In this document: piece after piece, positions 9,170 through 17,968 of the stretch
Layout: each line of letters begins with the position of its first letter
Numbering within the stretch: the first letter of the stretch is position 1
Assembly (NCBI RefSeq): GCF_013372145.1
Contig: NZ_CP053827.1
Location: forward strand, 310,001 to 374,000
Reading direction: 5' to 3'
DNA from: Campylobacter hyointestinalis subsp. hyointestinalis
GTDB lineage: Bacteria > Campylobacterota > Campylobacteria > Campylobacterales > Campylobacteraceae
DNA: 64,000 nucleotides
The notes under the pieces: generated by a model
Database searches by the model: none
Told to the model about the DNA's origin: nothing
The model's input: the letters and a program-made list of their open reading frames with translations, nothing else
Made by a program: the position numbers and the translations under genes

Positions 9170-10221
9170 TAAATATACTAGAGCTTGAAAGCTCACTTGG
9201 ATTTGGCGGACAAGAGCATAGAACTATGCGTCTTATCAACGCGCTTGATGAGAGTAAATTTAAGGTATTTTACGGGCTAAATAGAGGTTCAAAGTCTCTT
9301 GAAAAGCCTATAAAATGTAGATTTGTAGAGTTTAATCTAAAAAAAGTTTATAATGTTTTTGCTATTATTAAAATTTGCTGGTTTGTTAAAAAAAATGGTA
9401 TTAAGATTATCTCTACGCATTCTGGAAAAGATGGAAATATCGGCTCTATCGTAGGTAAAATCTGCGGCGTAAAAGTCGTGCGTACAAGACACTTGCAAAC
9501 TCCTATAAAATCACCATTTAGCTATAATCTTAGCTCAAAAGTAGTAGCTGTTTCAAATGCTACAAAAGAGTCTCTTATAAGGCGCGGCGTAAAAGAGAAT
9601 TTGATAGAAGTTATCCGTACTGGTGTCGATACTCAAAAATATACTAAAAATTTTAAACTAAATTTAAAAAAAGAGTTAGGATTGAGTGAAGAAACAGTAT
9701 TGATAGGTATAGTAGCAGTTCTAAGAGCGGCTAAAAATCATAAACTTTTAGTAGAAGCTTTTAGCGAATTAAACTTACCTAAAACAGCTTTGGTAATCAT
9801 CGGCGATGGACCACAAAAACAGAATTTAGAAAATCTTATAATCGGTAGAAATAACATATTTATGCTTGGGAACAAAGACAATGTGAGCGAGTTTTTAGGT
9901 TCGCTTGATATCTTTGTGTTACCATCGAATATGGAAGCTTTGGGTACTGCTATCTTAGAAGCAAGTAGTGCAGGAGTTGCTTGCATAGGAAGTAGAGTTG
10001 GAGGCATACCAGAAGCTATCAAAGATGCTCAAACAGGACTTTTGTTTGAAAATGGAAATTTAGAAAGCTTGAAAACGTCTCTGAAAAATTTGATAGAAAA
10101 TGCAGATCTTAGAGCTGAGTTTGCAAAAAATGGTATAAAATATGTAAAAGATAGCTTTTCTACTGAAGTTATGGCAAAAAAGACGCAACAAATTTATGAG
10201 GAGTTGGTAAATGAGGATTAA
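9166..10221 (+). CDS. GT4 family glycosyltransferase
   Basis: A 351-residue GT-B enzyme. The N-terminal acceptor domain begins with SSLGFGGQEHRT, where GGQE replaces the common GGAE, followed by THSGKDG and TRH. The C-terminal GT4 domain has VAVLRAAKNH, IGDGPQ and the E-x7-E motif around PSNMEALGTAILEAS. Core sugar transferase of unknown specificity. Overlaps the preceding GT9 gene by four bases and the following one by eleven, so it is in the same plus-strand operon. Confidence 0.86.
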   Translation: MINILELESSLGFGGQEHRTMRLINALDESKFKVFYGLNRGSKSLEKPIKCRFVEFNLKKVYNVFAIIKICWFVKKNGIKIISTHSGKDGNIGSIVGKICGVKVVRTRHLQTPIKSPFSYNLSSKVVAVSNATKESLIRRGVKENLIEVIRTGVDTQKYTKNFKLNLKKELGLSEETVLIGIVAVLRAAKNHKLLVEAFSELNLPKTALVIIGDGPQKQNLENLIIGRNNIFMLGNKDNVSEFLGSLDIFVLPSNMEALGTAILEASSAGVACIGSRVGGIPEAIKDAQTGLLFENGNLESLKTSLKNLIENADLRAEFAKNGIKYVKDSFSTEVMAKKTQQIYEELVNED

Positions 10222-11290
10222 TTTTTATGAGTTGGTCGTTAAATTTCTACTTAGAAATAAAAAAGTTATAAAAACCAACTCAGTAAGTCAATCTTTCAAA
10301 ACTGTCTGTTTTTTTAGTAATACCGCCATAGGAGACACGCTTTTTAACACTCCTGTTTTTAGGGAATTTAAAAAAGTATATCCGGATAAAAAAGCTATAG
10401 TTCTTTTAAATCCATCAAATGCAGATCTGTTTATAAATAGCCCGTTTATAGATGAAGTAATTTTATATAATGGTAAATGGAGCGGTTTTTTCAAGACTTT
10501 AAAGATATTAAAATCTAAAAATGTAGATATAGCTTTTTTGCTTCATTCAAACGAGCCTCAAGCTACGCCATTAGCCGTTCTTAGCGGTATAAAATATATT
10601 TTTAAATTACCAAATTCTAAAAATAAATTCAACCATTTTCACTCAAACTCCACTGCGACTTACGGCAAACCGAGATATATCGTTCTAAATAGGCTAGAAC
10701 AGCTTAGTTTTATAGGGATTAACTCTGATGATACGAGGCTTGAGCTATTTTTGGAAGATAGCTGCTATAAAAATGTAGATAAAGTTTTAAAAAGAAGTAG
10801 TGGTGATAAATTTATCGGTTTTCAAATGGGCGCTAGTACAGTTTCTAGGCAGTGGTTTTCACAGCGTTGGAAAGAGCTTGGGGATTTGATCTTAAGTAGC
10901 ACTAACGCAAAAATAGTTTTGACCGGAAGCCCTAGTGAAAAACATATGTGTGACTCTCTTGAAAAACTGCTTGATAGTAAAAATGTTTTGAATTTAGCTG
11001 GTAAATTTAGTATAAAAGAAGCAGCAGCGTTGATAGACAGGCTTGATATTTTTATCACTCCAGACACAGGACCTTTGCATATAGCAGCTGCACTTAGAAC
11101 GCCTACTATAGCGTTATTTGTCGTAGCAGAACCCAAAAACTCAAATCCAAATTTTGACACCGATATACATAAATTTATAAAAAAAGAAAGAACTTGCGAA
11201 ATTTGCATAGCAAAAAGCTGTAAATATCAAGCTTGTATGTTGCAAATAGAAGCAAAAGAAGTTTTTGATATGATAAAAGAGATGATGTGA
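10211..11290 (+). CDS. GT9 (heptosyltransferase-type) glycosyltransferase
   Basis: GT9 protein of 359 residues with an N-terminal extension of about 30 residues before the first strand, so that the aspartate loop (NTAIGDTLFNTP) begins only near residue 38. QMGASTVSRQW is the WaaF-like middle motif and TPDTGPLHIAAALRTP the donor motif. A C-terminal cysteine cluster (CEICIAKSCKYQAC) resembles that of WaaF. GAGGAG supports the ATG at 10211. Likely a further core heptosyltransferase. The stop overlaps the GTG start of the next gene as GTGA. Confidence 0.84.
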   Translation: MRINFYELVVKFLLRNKKVIKTNSVSQSFKTVCFFSNTAIGDTLFNTPVFREFKKVYPDKKAIVLLNPSNADLFINSPFIDEVILYNGKWSGFFKTLKILKSKNVDIAFLLHSNEPQATPLAVLSGIKYIFKLPNSKNKFNHFHSNSTATYGKPRYIVLNRLEQLSFIGINSDDTRLELFLEDSCYKNVDKVLKRSSGDKFIGFQMGASTVSRQWFSQRWKELGDLILSSTNAKIVLTGSPSEKHMCDSLEKLLDSKNVLNLAGKFSIKEAAALIDRLDIFITPDTGPLHIAAALRTPTIALFVVAEPKNSNPNFDTDIHKFIKKERTCEICIAKSCKYQACMLQIEAKEVFDMIKEMM

Positions 11291-12435
11291 AAAAGATTTT
11301 ATTTATAGATACCGGGCTTGAGTATGGCGGCGGAACAAAGAGTTTGTTGTATCTTTTAGGCGCTTTATCAAGCAAAAATGAGTATAAAATTTATGTATAT
11401 TTTGAAAATGATTATATGGTTGGTGATAAAAAAATATCTTCCATTATAGAAAGTTATGGAGCTAAGTTCATATATTTTGAGCATAAAAAGAGGATTTGTA
11501 AATTTAAAAAAGAACTTCTTAGATTGTTTTCAAAAAAACTTTTGGATAAAGTTCTGTATAAAAATGATCTTGATTTTGCTATTAAGTTATTTAATAATAT
11601 CGGTACTAATATCAATAGCAGTTATGAGTTAAATAAAAAAATAGATATAAATTTAGTTCATCTCAACAACCATTTTTCAACGAATTTGGCTTACAATGAA
11701 GCTGCAAATTTGCTTGGTATAAAAGTTATCCAGCATTTAAGAAAGAACTCAAAAATAGAAGATTTTAAGCTGTCTAAACTAAAAAAGCTTAGTTTTTTAG
11801 CTATTAGTGTTTCAAATTCAACCTATGATTTTTACGCTAATCAGATGGAAATTTCTAAAAATATCGTTTATAACCCTGTCATTTACAGCGGTCTAGCTAC
11901 AAATCAACATTTAGATAATTCTGATATTTCTATCATTATGCCGGCAAATTTCTTAAGTCTTAAAGGACACAGCCTTGTTTTTGACGCTTTTTTAGACTTA
12001 AAAAGAGATGATGTCAAGCTTTATCTTGCAGGAGGCGAAGTAGATAAAAAACTTATCCAAAAGCTTCAGATATTAGAAGAGCAAGGCAAGGTAAAATATC
12101 TTGGTTTTATAAAAAATATGGATGAAATTTATGCAAAGAGCGATTATATCCTTGGATTTTCAAGTGATGAGGGATTGCCTAGAGTTGTTATCGAAGGACT
12201 TAGCGCTGGACTTGGAGTGATATATTCTGATATCCCAGTTATAAAAGAAATTTATAATATTTCATCAAATAAAGATAATTTTCATATAGTAAAACGCGAT
12301 AGCGCTTCTTTGTTAGAATGTTTAAAAAAGCTTAAAAAACCATCATCTAAAGAGCCTGATATGGCTATAATATCTAATTTTAGTTTGGAAAATTATCTTT
12401 GCAAGATAGAAAAGATTTATAAAGATTATTTATAA
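11287..12435 (+). CDS. GT4-like glycosyltransferase
   Basis: A 382-residue GT-B protein starting with GTG, with AAAGAGATGAT as the upstream ribosome binding region. The acceptor domain shows EYGGGTKSLLYLL. The C-terminal domain has MPANFLSLKGH and the SDEGLPRVVIEGLSAG donor motif, in which the first glutamate of E-x7-E is kept. Sequence is more divergent than the other GT4 genes here. It ends the plus-strand operon, and its last 56 bases overlap the convergent GT9 gene. Confidence 0.82.
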   Translation: MKKILFIDTGLEYGGGTKSLLYLLGALSSKNEYKIYVYFENDYMVGDKKISSIIESYGAKFIYFEHKKRICKFKKELLRLFSKKLLDKVLYKNDLDFAIKLFNNIGTNINSSYELNKKIDINLVHLNNHFSTNLAYNEAANLLGIKVIQHLRKNSKIEDFKLSKLKKLSFLAISVSNSTYDFYANQMEISKNIVYNPVIYSGLATNQHLDNSDISIIMPANFLSLKGHSLVFDAFLDLKRDDVKLYLAGGEVDKKLIQKLQILEEQGKVKYLGFIKNMDEIYAKSDYILGFSSDEGLPRVVIEGLSAGLGVIYSDIPVIKEIYNISSNKDNFHIVKRDSASLLECLKKLKKPSSKEPDMAIISNFSLENYLCKIEKIYKDYL

Positions 12436-13498
12436 ATTCATATATATTTTTTTCATCTTTTTGAGTGATTTCAAAATACTTTTTAGCATCCGTCTTATAA
12501 ATCGTATCAAAAACAGCACTAAATGGTGGCAAATTTGATGTTATGATAAGCGAGTTAAATACACCTCTTTGTTCGCTTGCAAAACAAGGACCCATAAAAC
12601 ATATAGTAGGTACTTCCATAGTGTCTGCGATGTAGTAATTTCCAGTGTCACTTGAGATATAAAGGTTCATTTTTGATATGTAAAAAGGTAGTTCATTGAG
12701 GCTGATTTTATCTATTAATGATACTATTTTTATATTTCTTGTGTTGGTATTTTTAAGTAAATTTATCTCATCTGCGACTCCGAAAATATAAATTTCAACA
12801 TCGAATTTGCTTAAGATTTCAAAGATTTTATCCCACGTTTGAGGAATTATCGTTTTCATTTTATTTCCGGCACTAAGACTTAACCCAACTTTGAATTTAT
12901 GCTCATTTATAAGTAAATTCTCACACTTTTCAGGTATGAATAGTGGTTTTTGAACCATTTTTTTAACTTTAATCGTATCTTTTTGGGGTTCATTTTGAAA
13001 AAGTTCTAAATCAAGCATTTTTAAGTATGTTTTAAGCGTCAAATCGTTTTTTGTATGTTGAATTACCTTGGCGTTTTTTGAAAGTAAATAAAAAAAAGAG
13101 CTGTTTTTGTAGTGGCTGATCGTAATTATATGCTTTGGAAAAGCGAACTTAGCTAGAAATAAATTTAGATTATTTGGCATTAAAACATAAATTTTATCAT
13201 AACTTTTAAAAAATAGTTTAAAACCCAAAATAAACTTTTTAATCCCTTTTTTATATTTGTTTATTGCAAATTTATTTTCTATTCTGGAGTCGTAATCTGC
13301 AAAATTAAGATTTATTTTATCTAAAACAATATCAAATTTACCGCCTTTAGTGCTGCTAGCTGCGTCAAAAATGATTGTAGAGTTGACGTAATCGCCGATT
13401 TTGGCTGTTTGAATAATCAATATTTTATCTGTTTTTTTGCGAAAAAATGATAAAATCAACAAAAAAGGATATAACAAAAAGTAGTATATAACGTACAA
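12380..13498 (-). CDS. GT9-like glycosyltransferase with N-terminal hydrophobic segment
   Basis: A 372-residue GT9-type protein. About 20 hydrophobic residues at the N-terminus, probably a membrane anchor, precede the QTAKIGDYVNSTI aspartate loop. SLSAGNKMKT and SSDTGNYYIADTMEVP correspond to the middle and donor motifs, but the latter is altered from the usual D-S/T-G-P-M-H pattern (N-Y-Y replaces P-x-H). The start appears to be TTG, with GAGG about eight bases upstream and no better ATG. The changed donor motif suggests another substrate or weak activity (inference). Convergent overlap with the gene ending at 12435. Confidence 0.75.
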   Translation of the reverse strand: MYVIYYFLLYPFLLILSFFRKKTDKILIIQTAKIGDYVNSTIIFDAASSTKGGKFDIVLDKINLNFADYDSRIENKFAINKYKKGIKKFILGFKLFFKSYDKIYVLMPNNLNLFLAKFAFPKHIITISHYKNSSFFYLLSKNAKVIQHTKNDLTLKTYLKMLDLELFQNEPQKDTIKVKKMVQKPLFIPEKCENLLINEHKFKVGLSLSAGNKMKTIIPQTWDKIFEILSKFDVEIYIFGVADEINLLKNTNTRNIKIVSLIDKISLNELPFYISKMNLYISSDTGNYYIADTMEVPTICFMGPCFASEQRGVFNSLIITSNLPPFSAVFDTIYKTDAKKYFEITQKDEKNIYEFINNLYKSFLSCKDNFPN

Positions 13499-13555
13499 AT
13501 TTAACCTCTGTTTTTTTGTAAGAATACTATTTTTTTTATTATAAAAAGATTAGAT

Positions 13556-14326
13556 ATGAGTATAACCGTTCTTATGTATCATCATGTTTTGCCAAAATCA
13601 GGATTTATCGCTAGCAGTCTTAGCGAATTTGAGTCTCAAATGAAGTTTCTTAGTCAAAATGGTTATAAAACTTTAAGTTCAGATGAATTTTTGAAATTTA
13701 AAAAAGGTGAGCTTAAACTACCCAAAAAGAGCGTTTTTATAACTTTTGATGATGGTTGGAGAGATAATTATTACTACGCTTATCCAATTTTGAAGAGATA
13801 TGGTTTAAATGCAACTCTGTTTTTAGTGACTAGTTGGATAGAAAAAGCAAGCGAGCAAAATGCACTTAGAAAAGCCGAGTTTAGAGCGTTATCGCATAAA
13901 GAAGCAAAACAAAAAGCTATCAGCGAGCCTGCTAGTTTGTTTCTAAGCTGGGATGAGGTGGAAAAAATGAAAGATGTTTTTGATTTTCACTCTCATACAA
14001 ATGGGCATGATGATGCTTATTTCGGAAATTTAAGATTTGAAGATGATATTTTTGCTTGTAAAAAGATAATAAAAGATCGCTTAGGATTTGATGATGCTCA
14101 TCTTTGTTGGCCGCGCGGACAATATGATGAAAACAAGTTGCAAGCGGCAAAAAAGATCGGTTATGAGATATTTTATACCACGAAACGAGGTATAAATAAA
14201 CCTGATAATAATTTAAAATATATAAAAAGAGTTGCGGTTAAAAAAGACGCTAAATGGTTAAAAAAGACGCTATTTATATATCAAAATGATATTTTAGGAA
14301 GTTTTTACTCAGCTTTGAAGAACTGA
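13556..14326 (+). CDS. Polysaccharide deacetylase family protein (NodB homology domain)
   Basis: A 256-residue carbohydrate esterase family 4 protein. TFDDGWRDNYY carries the catalytic base and metal-binding aspartate, and FDFHSHTNGHDD is the H-x3-H zinc motif; PRGQYDE matches the third conserved motif. There is no signal peptide or membrane segment, so it probably acts in the cytoplasm on a sugar intermediate or core oligosaccharide. The substrate is unknown. It lies alone on the plus strand between two minus-strand glycosyltransferase genes; its end overlaps the next one by 22 bases. Confidence 0.85.
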   Translation: MSITVLMYHHVLPKSGFIASSLSEFESQMKFLSQNGYKTLSSDEFLKFKKGELKLPKKSVFITFDDGWRDNYYYAYPILKRYGLNATLFLVTSWIEKASEQNALRKAEFRALSHKEAKQKAISEPASLFLSWDEVEKMKDVFDFHSHTNGHDDAYFGNLRFEDDIFACKKIIKDRLGFDDAHLCWPRGQYDENKLQAAKKIGYEIFYTTKRGINKPDNNLKYIKRVAVKKDAKWLKKTLFIYQNDILGSFYSALKN

Positions 14327-15375
14327 GATATACTATTTTTTATCAAATTTAAGTCTAAATTTATAAGACAATCGCTCCTTTTTGAGCCGTTACAACCATC
14401 TTTCCCGCAAGGAACGCAATCTAAGTTTTTTTGGATAACTTTGTGTTTTCCCATCGTTTGAATACCGTTTTTTTGCGTATATCCGCTTTTTATACAAGAG
14501 TTATCCCAAGGTCCCCAATGAAATGCTCCGCTAGGTCCAAAAAATGCTATGCAAGGCACATGATTGGCTGCTGCTATATGCATAATTGCAGTATCTACTC
14601 CTATAAAGAGTTCTGATTTTGAGCTTAAAAACGCTACTTCTTTTAAGCTCAAATTTCCTAAAAATAGCACAGGTTTTGTACGGCAATTTTTGAGTATATT
14701 TTCCATTTTTTCAAGCTCTACTCGGTTTTTATCACAGGTTAATACTACTTTTTGATTTAAATTTAGTTCGCAAAAATCTATAATTTTAGCCAAAGTTTCA
14801 TCATCTATACATTTAAAAAGCCATCTGCTCATAGGATGAATATGGATAAATTTATTTGGTATATTTTTAAATTTAGAATCTTGTGAGTAGTCATCGAAAT
14901 ATATCTTAACTCTAGCATTTTTTGGCTCATATCCTAAAGCTTTGAGTGCGTCTAAATTTGCTAGTACTGTATGTGTAGAGCCTTGTTCTTTTATTTTGTG
15001 AGTTATAAATTTATTAAAAATGCGATTTTTAGCCAAATAGGATACAACTGTTTTTGCACCGCAAAACTTGGCTATGATGAGACCTCTGTCTCCTTTTGTA
15101 GTTTGGATAACGATATCAAATTTCTCATTTTTTAGATCTTTTGCAAATTTATATTCAAGATAAATGCGCTTAAAAATAGTTGTCTTTTTTACTTCATTTC
15201 TATCATATATATGGATTTTATCTACATTTGGATTACCTTCTATCATTGCCTCACAGCCTTTATTTAAAGCAAAATGTATCTTTGCATCAGGGTAATAGTG
15301 TTTTAAATTTTCTAATAAAGGAGTTGTGAGCAAGACATCGCCTATATTTCTAAATTTCATTACTAAAATTTTCAT
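14305..15375 (-). CDS. GT9 glycosyltransferase, probable LOS/LPS heptosyltransferase
   Basis: GT9 protein of 356 residues starting MKILVMKFRNIGDVLLTTP, which carries the catalytic aspartate loop. HPMSRWLFKC is the middle motif and GVDTAIMHIAAANHVPCIAFFGPSG the donor motif. A C-terminal cysteine cluster (CVPCGKDGCNGSKRSDC) resembles WaaF. I use the ATG at 15375, which overlaps the preceding stop as ATGA and has GGAAG upstream; a TTG at 15390 is also in frame. This family is often called heptosyltransferase III (WaaQ-like), but the precise linkage is unknown. Last gene of the waaC operon. Confidence 0.86.
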   Translation of the reverse strand: MKILVMKFRNIGDVLLTTPLLENLKHYYPDAKIHFALNKGCEAMIEGNPNVDKIHIYDRNEVKKTTIFKRIYLEYKFAKDLKNEKFDIVIQTTKGDRGLIIAKFCGAKTVVSYLAKNRIFNKFITHKIKEQGSTHTVLANLDALKALGYEPKNARVKIYFDDYSQDSKFKNIPNKFIHIHPMSRWLFKCIDDETLAKIIDFCELNLNQKVVLTCDKNRVELEKMENILKNCRTKPVLFLGNLSLKEVAFLSSKSELFIGVDTAIMHIAAANHVPCIAFFGPSGAFHWGPWDNSCIKSGYTQKNGIQTMGKHKVIQKNLDCVPCGKDGCNGSKRSDCLINLDLNLIKNSISQFFKAE

Positions 15376-16067
15376 TTTATATACTTCCAAAATGTATATT
15401 CACTATAAAGTTTAGCAATAATAAAGCCATTCCAACCTTCCAAAAAACCACCTTTTAAGATATATAATTTAAAAAAAGTCCAGCAAGGATTAAGTACAGC
15501 TTTTATTCTATTTGATTTTTTATTTAGGCTTGAGTAGCTGTTTTGTTTATTTATAAACTGCTCCACGCTCTCATAAGCATGGTGGATAAAGTGATTTTTT
15601 AGTACTCCTATTTTTGAGTTAGTAATCACGCTTTCATGTACGCTTCTACCGTCAAATTTAGCATAATTTTTATTGAAAAATCTTATTGTATAGTCTGGAT
15701 AAAGCCCCATTTTTCTAATTGGCTTACCAAAAAAATAATTTAGCCTAGCAATTTTGTATGCTTTAAATTTAGGATTTTTAAGCTCATCTATAATTTCGTT
15801 TTTAAGCTCTTTAGTAATTACTTCATCGCTATCAAGCACAAAGATCCATTCGTTTTTTGATAAATCAACACCGAGCTGTTTTTGTGCACCAAATCCAAGC
15901 CATTTTTGGCAAGTGATTTTAACGTTTTTAAATTCAGAACAGATTTTTAAAGTTTTATCGTTTGAGCCGCTATCTACTACCACGATTTCATCGGTCCAAG
16001 ATATGCTTGATAACACTTCTTTGAGATATTTTTCACTGTTGAAAGTCAGCACTATAAAGCTTATCAT
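15372..16067 (-). CDS. GT2 family glycosyltransferase (WaaE/LgtF-like)
   Basis: A 231-residue GT-A glycosyltransferase. The N-terminus FIVLTFNSEKYLKE and EIVVVDSGSNDKT bind the nucleotide, and VLDSDEVI contains the D-x-D metal motif. This is the WaaE/KdtX/LgtF group of core beta-glucosyltransferases that glucosylate the first heptose, so a role just after WaaC is plausible. It is joined by ATGA overlaps to htrB before it and to the GT9 gene after it. Confidence 0.86.
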   Translation of the reverse strand: MISFIVLTFNSEKYLKEVLSSISWTDEIVVVDSGSNDKTLKICSEFKNVKITCQKWLGFGAQKQLGVDLSKNEWIFVLDSDEVITKELKNEIIDELKNPKFKAYKIARLNYFFGKPIRKMGLYPDYTIRFFNKNYAKFDGRSVHESVITNSKIGVLKNHFIHHAYESVEQFINKQNSYSSLNKKSNRIKAVLNPCWTFFKLYILKGGFLEGWNGFIIAKLYSEYTFWKYIK

Positions 16068-16948
16068 TTATAAATTTCCTCATAAAAATGTTTAAATTTT
16101 TTATGCATCCAAAAGTACTCATCCGGCTTATCTTTTATCATCTGCTCAGTAGCGTCGCTTTGAGCTTGAGTTGCCTTTTGAAGCTTATTTTCTCCATAAT
16201 TTTCAACTAAAATTTCTTTAAAAAAGCAAATTTCGTTTTTATTTCTTGAAATGCGTTTTATAAAAGCAGGAATGATAATAGCTCCTGTTTTGCTAGCAAA
16301 GATACTAGCAGCTGGGGTGTGCATTATCTTTTTACCGAAAAACTCACACTGAACTCCGTCTTTTTTGGCTGTATTTTGATCTACCAAAATTCCAAGCATA
16401 CGTCTATTTTTAAGAGCTTTAAGAATATCTCTCGCACCGCCGTCTTTCGGTATAAGCTCTATGTCGAATTTTGTTCTATTTTTGCTTAAAATTTGATCCA
16501 TAACACTGCTATCAAGGTTTCTACCAACTATAGAAACACTACCAAACTTTGCTGCCATCGCAAGACTAAAAAGCTCCCAGTTTCCATAATGCGCAGTTTG
16601 CACTATGATAGGGCGTTTTGTGGCTAATGCGTCCAGCAGTATATTTTCATTTTTGAAACTAACTTTATTTAGTATATTTTCTTTTGTGCTATCTTGATTT
16701 CGTAAAAAATCAGCTCCAAAATATCCAAAATTCCTATATGTCGCTTTTATGATTTTTTCTATTTTTTGTTCTGTAAATTCTGGAAAGCACATTTTTAAAT
16801 TTACTCTCATAATATTTGTATGTTTTTTATCGAATTTATAAAAAATATACGCAAGTGCCGTAAAAAACGGACTTTGCAAAGACTGCGGAGTATAAGTTAC
16901 TATAAATTTAAAAAATTTATATAAAAATAGATAAATCATATCACTCAT
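16064..16948 (-). CDS. htrB: Lipid A biosynthesis lauroyl/acyl acyltransferase
   Basis: LpxL/HtrB family inner-membrane acyltransferase that adds a secondary acyl chain to Kdo-lipid A. A hydrophobic N-terminal segment is followed by HYGNWE, the H-x4-D/E catalytic motif, and by LVDQN and the FFGK substrate region. The 294 residues are normal. An ATG three codons inside the frame (16939) is an alternative start. The gene overlaps waaC by eight bases, the conserved Campylobacter arrangement (also named waaM). Confidence 0.93.
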   Translation of the reverse strand: MSDMIYLFLYKFFKFIVTYTPQSLQSPFFTALAYIFYKFDKKHTNIMRVNLKMCFPEFTEQKIEKIIKATYRNFGYFGADFLRNQDSTKENILNKVSFKNENILLDALATKRPIIVQTAHYGNWELFSLAMAAKFGSVSIVGRNLDSSVMDQILSKNRTKFDIELIPKDGGARDILKALKNRRMLGILVDQNTAKKDGVQCEFFGKKIMHTPAASIFASKTGAIIIPAFIKRISRNKNEICFFKEILVENYGENKLQKATQAQSDATEQMIKDKPDEYFWMHKKFKHFYEEIYK

Positions 16949-17909
16949 TAAGTAGCCTTTTTGCCTCTTTTATAACTAAATTTGGATCTATATCGCATAC
17001 GCAAAAATCGCTTTTATCAATACATTTTGCATCTACTTTTTTGCCTGCGTCTAGCACTATATTTTTATCTGTTTTATAAGCATTTCGTCTGCTTGGACGA
17101 TTACCAAAAATAGTTATAGAAGCTCTGTTTTGCGCCCACGCAATGTGAGTTATACCGCTATCGTTTCCTATGACCAAATCAACTTTGTTTATAAGATTTA
17201 TCACGCGATTTAAACTAAGCGCTGGAAGCAGCTTAGCATGAGTATTTTTTGTAAGCTCTAATGCTTTTTCTTTTTCTTTTTGCGAACCAAAACTTATAAG
17301 GATATTGCACTCTTTTAGCCCATTTATCACCGTTTTAAATTTGTCGTAGCATTTGCTTTTTTCGCTTGCAAATGGAGCTATAAGTAGATTTTTACTATTT
17401 TTATCTAAAAAATCAAAATCGTCGTCGCTAGCTGCAAAACACGGCAGTTTATTATCTATCTGGTTTGTGTTAAATTTAAAATCAAGAGCCTTGCTTGCTA
17501 GAGTTAAATTTCTAATTATTATATTTTCATTATAATCGCAGTTAATTTTTGTGCTATAGAACATACTGCAAAGTGGCTCTTTTACGCTAAGTTTGTCAAA
17601 TCCTACTACATTTTTTCCTAGAATTCGCCCGACGATAGCTGATTTTATAAGTCCTTGAAAGTCGATGATGATATCAAATTTATTTCTAAATTTAGATAAA
17701 ATCTTATAAGTTTTTACAAATTTTTTATCTTTTAAAGGAAGTTTTACAACCTCTTTGATATCTTGATGAGAGTCTAAAATGGAGCCAAACTTTTCATCTA
17801 CAAACCACGAAATTTCCGCTGCTTTGCAATATTTTTTTATAAATTGCAAAACTATGACCGTATGTACTATATCGCCAAGGCTAGAGAGTTTTATGATGGC
17901 TATTTTCAA
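16941..17909 (-). CDS. waaC: Lipopolysaccharide heptosyltransferase I (GT9)
   Basis: GT9 enzyme that adds the first heptose to Kdo2-lipid A. IIKLSSLGDIVHT at the N-terminus contains the catalytic aspartate, DFQGLIKSA is typical of WaaC, and VIGNDSGITHIAWAQN is the donor-binding motif. The 322 residues match the family. First gene of the minus-strand operon waaC-htrB-GT2-GT9, divergent from the exonuclease gene with a 59-base shared promoter region. Confidence 0.94.
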   Translation of the reverse strand: MKIAIIKLSSLGDIVHTVIVLQFIKKYCKAAEISWFVDEKFGSILDSHQDIKEVVKLPLKDKKFVKTYKILSKFRNKFDIIIDFQGLIKSAIVGRILGKNVVGFDKLSVKEPLCSMFYSTKINCDYNENIIIRNLTLASKALDFKFNTNQIDNKLPCFAASDDDFDFLDKNSKNLLIAPFASEKSKCYDKFKTVINGLKECNILISFGSQKEKEKALELTKNTHAKLLPALSLNRVINLINKVDLVIGNDSGITHIAWAQNRASITIFGNRPSRRNAYKTDKNIVLDAGKKVDAKCIDKSDFCVCDIDPNLVIKEAKRLLNE

Positions 17910-17968
17910 CTATTTTTCCATTGTTTTTTGGTATGATTGTATAAAAAATATTCTAAAAAGTAGGTAAA

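Noticed and set aside
10822-11208. Minus-strand ORF of 128 codons opposite a GT9 gene
   Set aside because: Antisense shadow; the plus-strand frame has all GT9 motifs.
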